Part shown: positions 5,639-6,116 of the stretch, piece after piece
How positions within the stretch are numbered: the stretch's first letter is position 1
How the letters are laid out: each line of letters opens with the position of its first letter
DNA from: Candidatus Stahliibacteriota bacterium
GTDB taxonomy: Bacteria; Hydrothermota; Tepidihabitantia; SM23-42
Direction of reading: 5' to 3'
Length of the DNA stretch: 6,116 bases
NCBI GenBank assembly: GCA_030670605.1
Contig: DAOVBK010000100.1
Span: 1 to 6,116, forward strand
Translations under genes and position numbers: made by a program
The notes under the pieces: model-generated
Databases searched by the model: none
Told to the model about the DNA's origin: nothing
What the model saw: the letters and a program-made list of their open reading frames with translations, nothing else

Positions 5639-6116
5639 GATGTACCCCATACTGTTTGACAATCTTATTAAGTCTGTTAATGCACTTTTCTTTGCCAATG
5701 ACTTCGAACGTCTCAAAAAGTCCGGGTCCACCTTCCCTGCCAGTGATAAAAACCCTGAGCGGATGAATCAATTCACGCGCCTTAATGCTCTTTGCGCTAA
5801 CAAACGTTCGTAATGTTTGCTCAATCTCTGCTGCGCTGAATTGCTCAGTGGTTTCGAAGGTCTGTACGAAATCTCTAACAAGCGAGAGTGCCGTATCATT
5901 GAGATGTTTTCGCAGTGCCTTTTCGTCATAGGCATAGTTCTCTGTGAAGAAAAAACCAGCACCGTCTACGATGTCACTAATAACTTTTAAGCGTGGTTTC
6001 ATAAGATGACAGATGCGAAGCACCCAGTCACGACGTTTGGTAATCTGATCTTCGGTTATCAACCCCGCCGCGATGATGTGGGGTTTTATTTTCTCTAATA
6101 GTTGTTCATCAGTTAA
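5631..6116 (-). CDS. gltX: Glutamyl-tRNA synthetase, C-terminal part (partial)
   Basis: The reading frame is open to the right edge of the window, so the 5' part, including the catalytic Rossmann domain with its HIGH and KMSKS motifs, lies outside. The 161 visible residues correspond to the helical anticodon-binding domain of class I glutamyl-tRNA synthetase, which charges tRNA-Glu (and, in organisms lacking GlnRS, may mischarge tRNA-Gln). Recognition rests on the conserved C-terminal block RELIHPLRVFITGREGGPGLFETFEVIGKEKCINRL (about 40 residues from the end) and upstream helices such as WVLRICHLMKPRLKVISD. A TTG at 6062 could be taken as a start but is internal, as the family pattern continues upstream of it. 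Its stop overlaps the start of the JAMM gene by 8 nt. Whether it is discriminating or non-discriminating cannot be judged from this part. Confidence 0.93.
   Translation of the reverse strand, partial: LTDEQLLEKIKPHIIAAGLITEDQITKRRDWVLRICHLMKPRLKVISDIVDGAGFFFTENYAYDEKALRKHLNDTALSLVRDFVQTFETTEQFSAAEIEQTLRTFVSAKSIKARELIHPLRVFITGREGGPGLFETFEVIGKEKCINRLNKIVKQYGVHHE

Noticed and set aside
5639..5731. N-terminal extension of the JAMM protein from ATG 5731 or 5650
   Set aside because: It would lie within the conserved C-terminal end of gltX; ATG 5638 has the better upstream purine-rich site and the usual short overlap.
6060..6062. TTG as the start of a 143-residue gene
   Set aside because: The frame stays open upstream to the window edge, and the sequence is the anticodon-binding domain of gltX, so this codon is internal.

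Overview
The window is ordinary, gene-dense bacterial chromosome. It holds two complete or near-complete operon fragments that converge head-to-tail near position 3720. The + strand (1-3705) is a phosphotransferase (PTS) sugar-uptake operon: the 3' end of a mannose-family EIIC gene, a complete EIID, HPr, Enzyme I, and a bifunctional phosphoglucose/phosphomannose isomerase. The - strand (6116-3733, read right to left) carries the 3' part of glutamyl-tRNA synthetase (gltX), a small JAMM/MPN-domain protein, holo-ACP synthase (acpS) and malonyl-CoA:ACP transacylase (fabD). No RNA gene, mobile element, CRISPR array or long repeat is visible, and no stretch over 30 bases lacks a gene.

The PTS genes are packed as tightly as possible. 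EIIC overlaps EIID by 28 nt, EIID overlaps HPr by ATGA, HPr overlaps Enzyme I by one base (TAATG), and Enzyme I overlaps the isomerase by ATGA. Together they form a pathway: PEP phosphorylates Enzyme I on His194, then HPr on His15, then the EIIA/EIIB subunits (not in the window, presumably upstream), and the EIIC/EIID membrane pair imports and phosphorylates a hexose. The isomerase would turn the resulting glucose-6-P or mannose-6-P into fructose-6-P for glycolysis. The HPr keeps the Ser46 regulatory site but has Leu in place of the usually conserved Arg17 next to the active histidine, which is the most unusual residue-level observation here.

The - strand cluster joins translation (GltX) and fatty-acid synthesis (AcpS activates ACP, FabD loads malonyl onto it), with a JAMM-type putative metallopeptidase between them whose motif has an enlarged spacer. 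These genes are also nearly gapless.

Organism: bacterial, by gene content, Shine-Dalgarno sites and operon packing. A mannose-family PTS with general PTS proteins in the same operon and an archaeal-type PGI/PMI suggests an anaerobic, sugar-using lineage outside the well-studied Proteobacteria and Firmicutes, possibly one of the uncultured candidate phyla. That is inference only; the sequence does not settle the phylum. Promoters of both operons lie outside the window. I see no strong evidence for an undescribed system; the findings are moderate oddities within known families.
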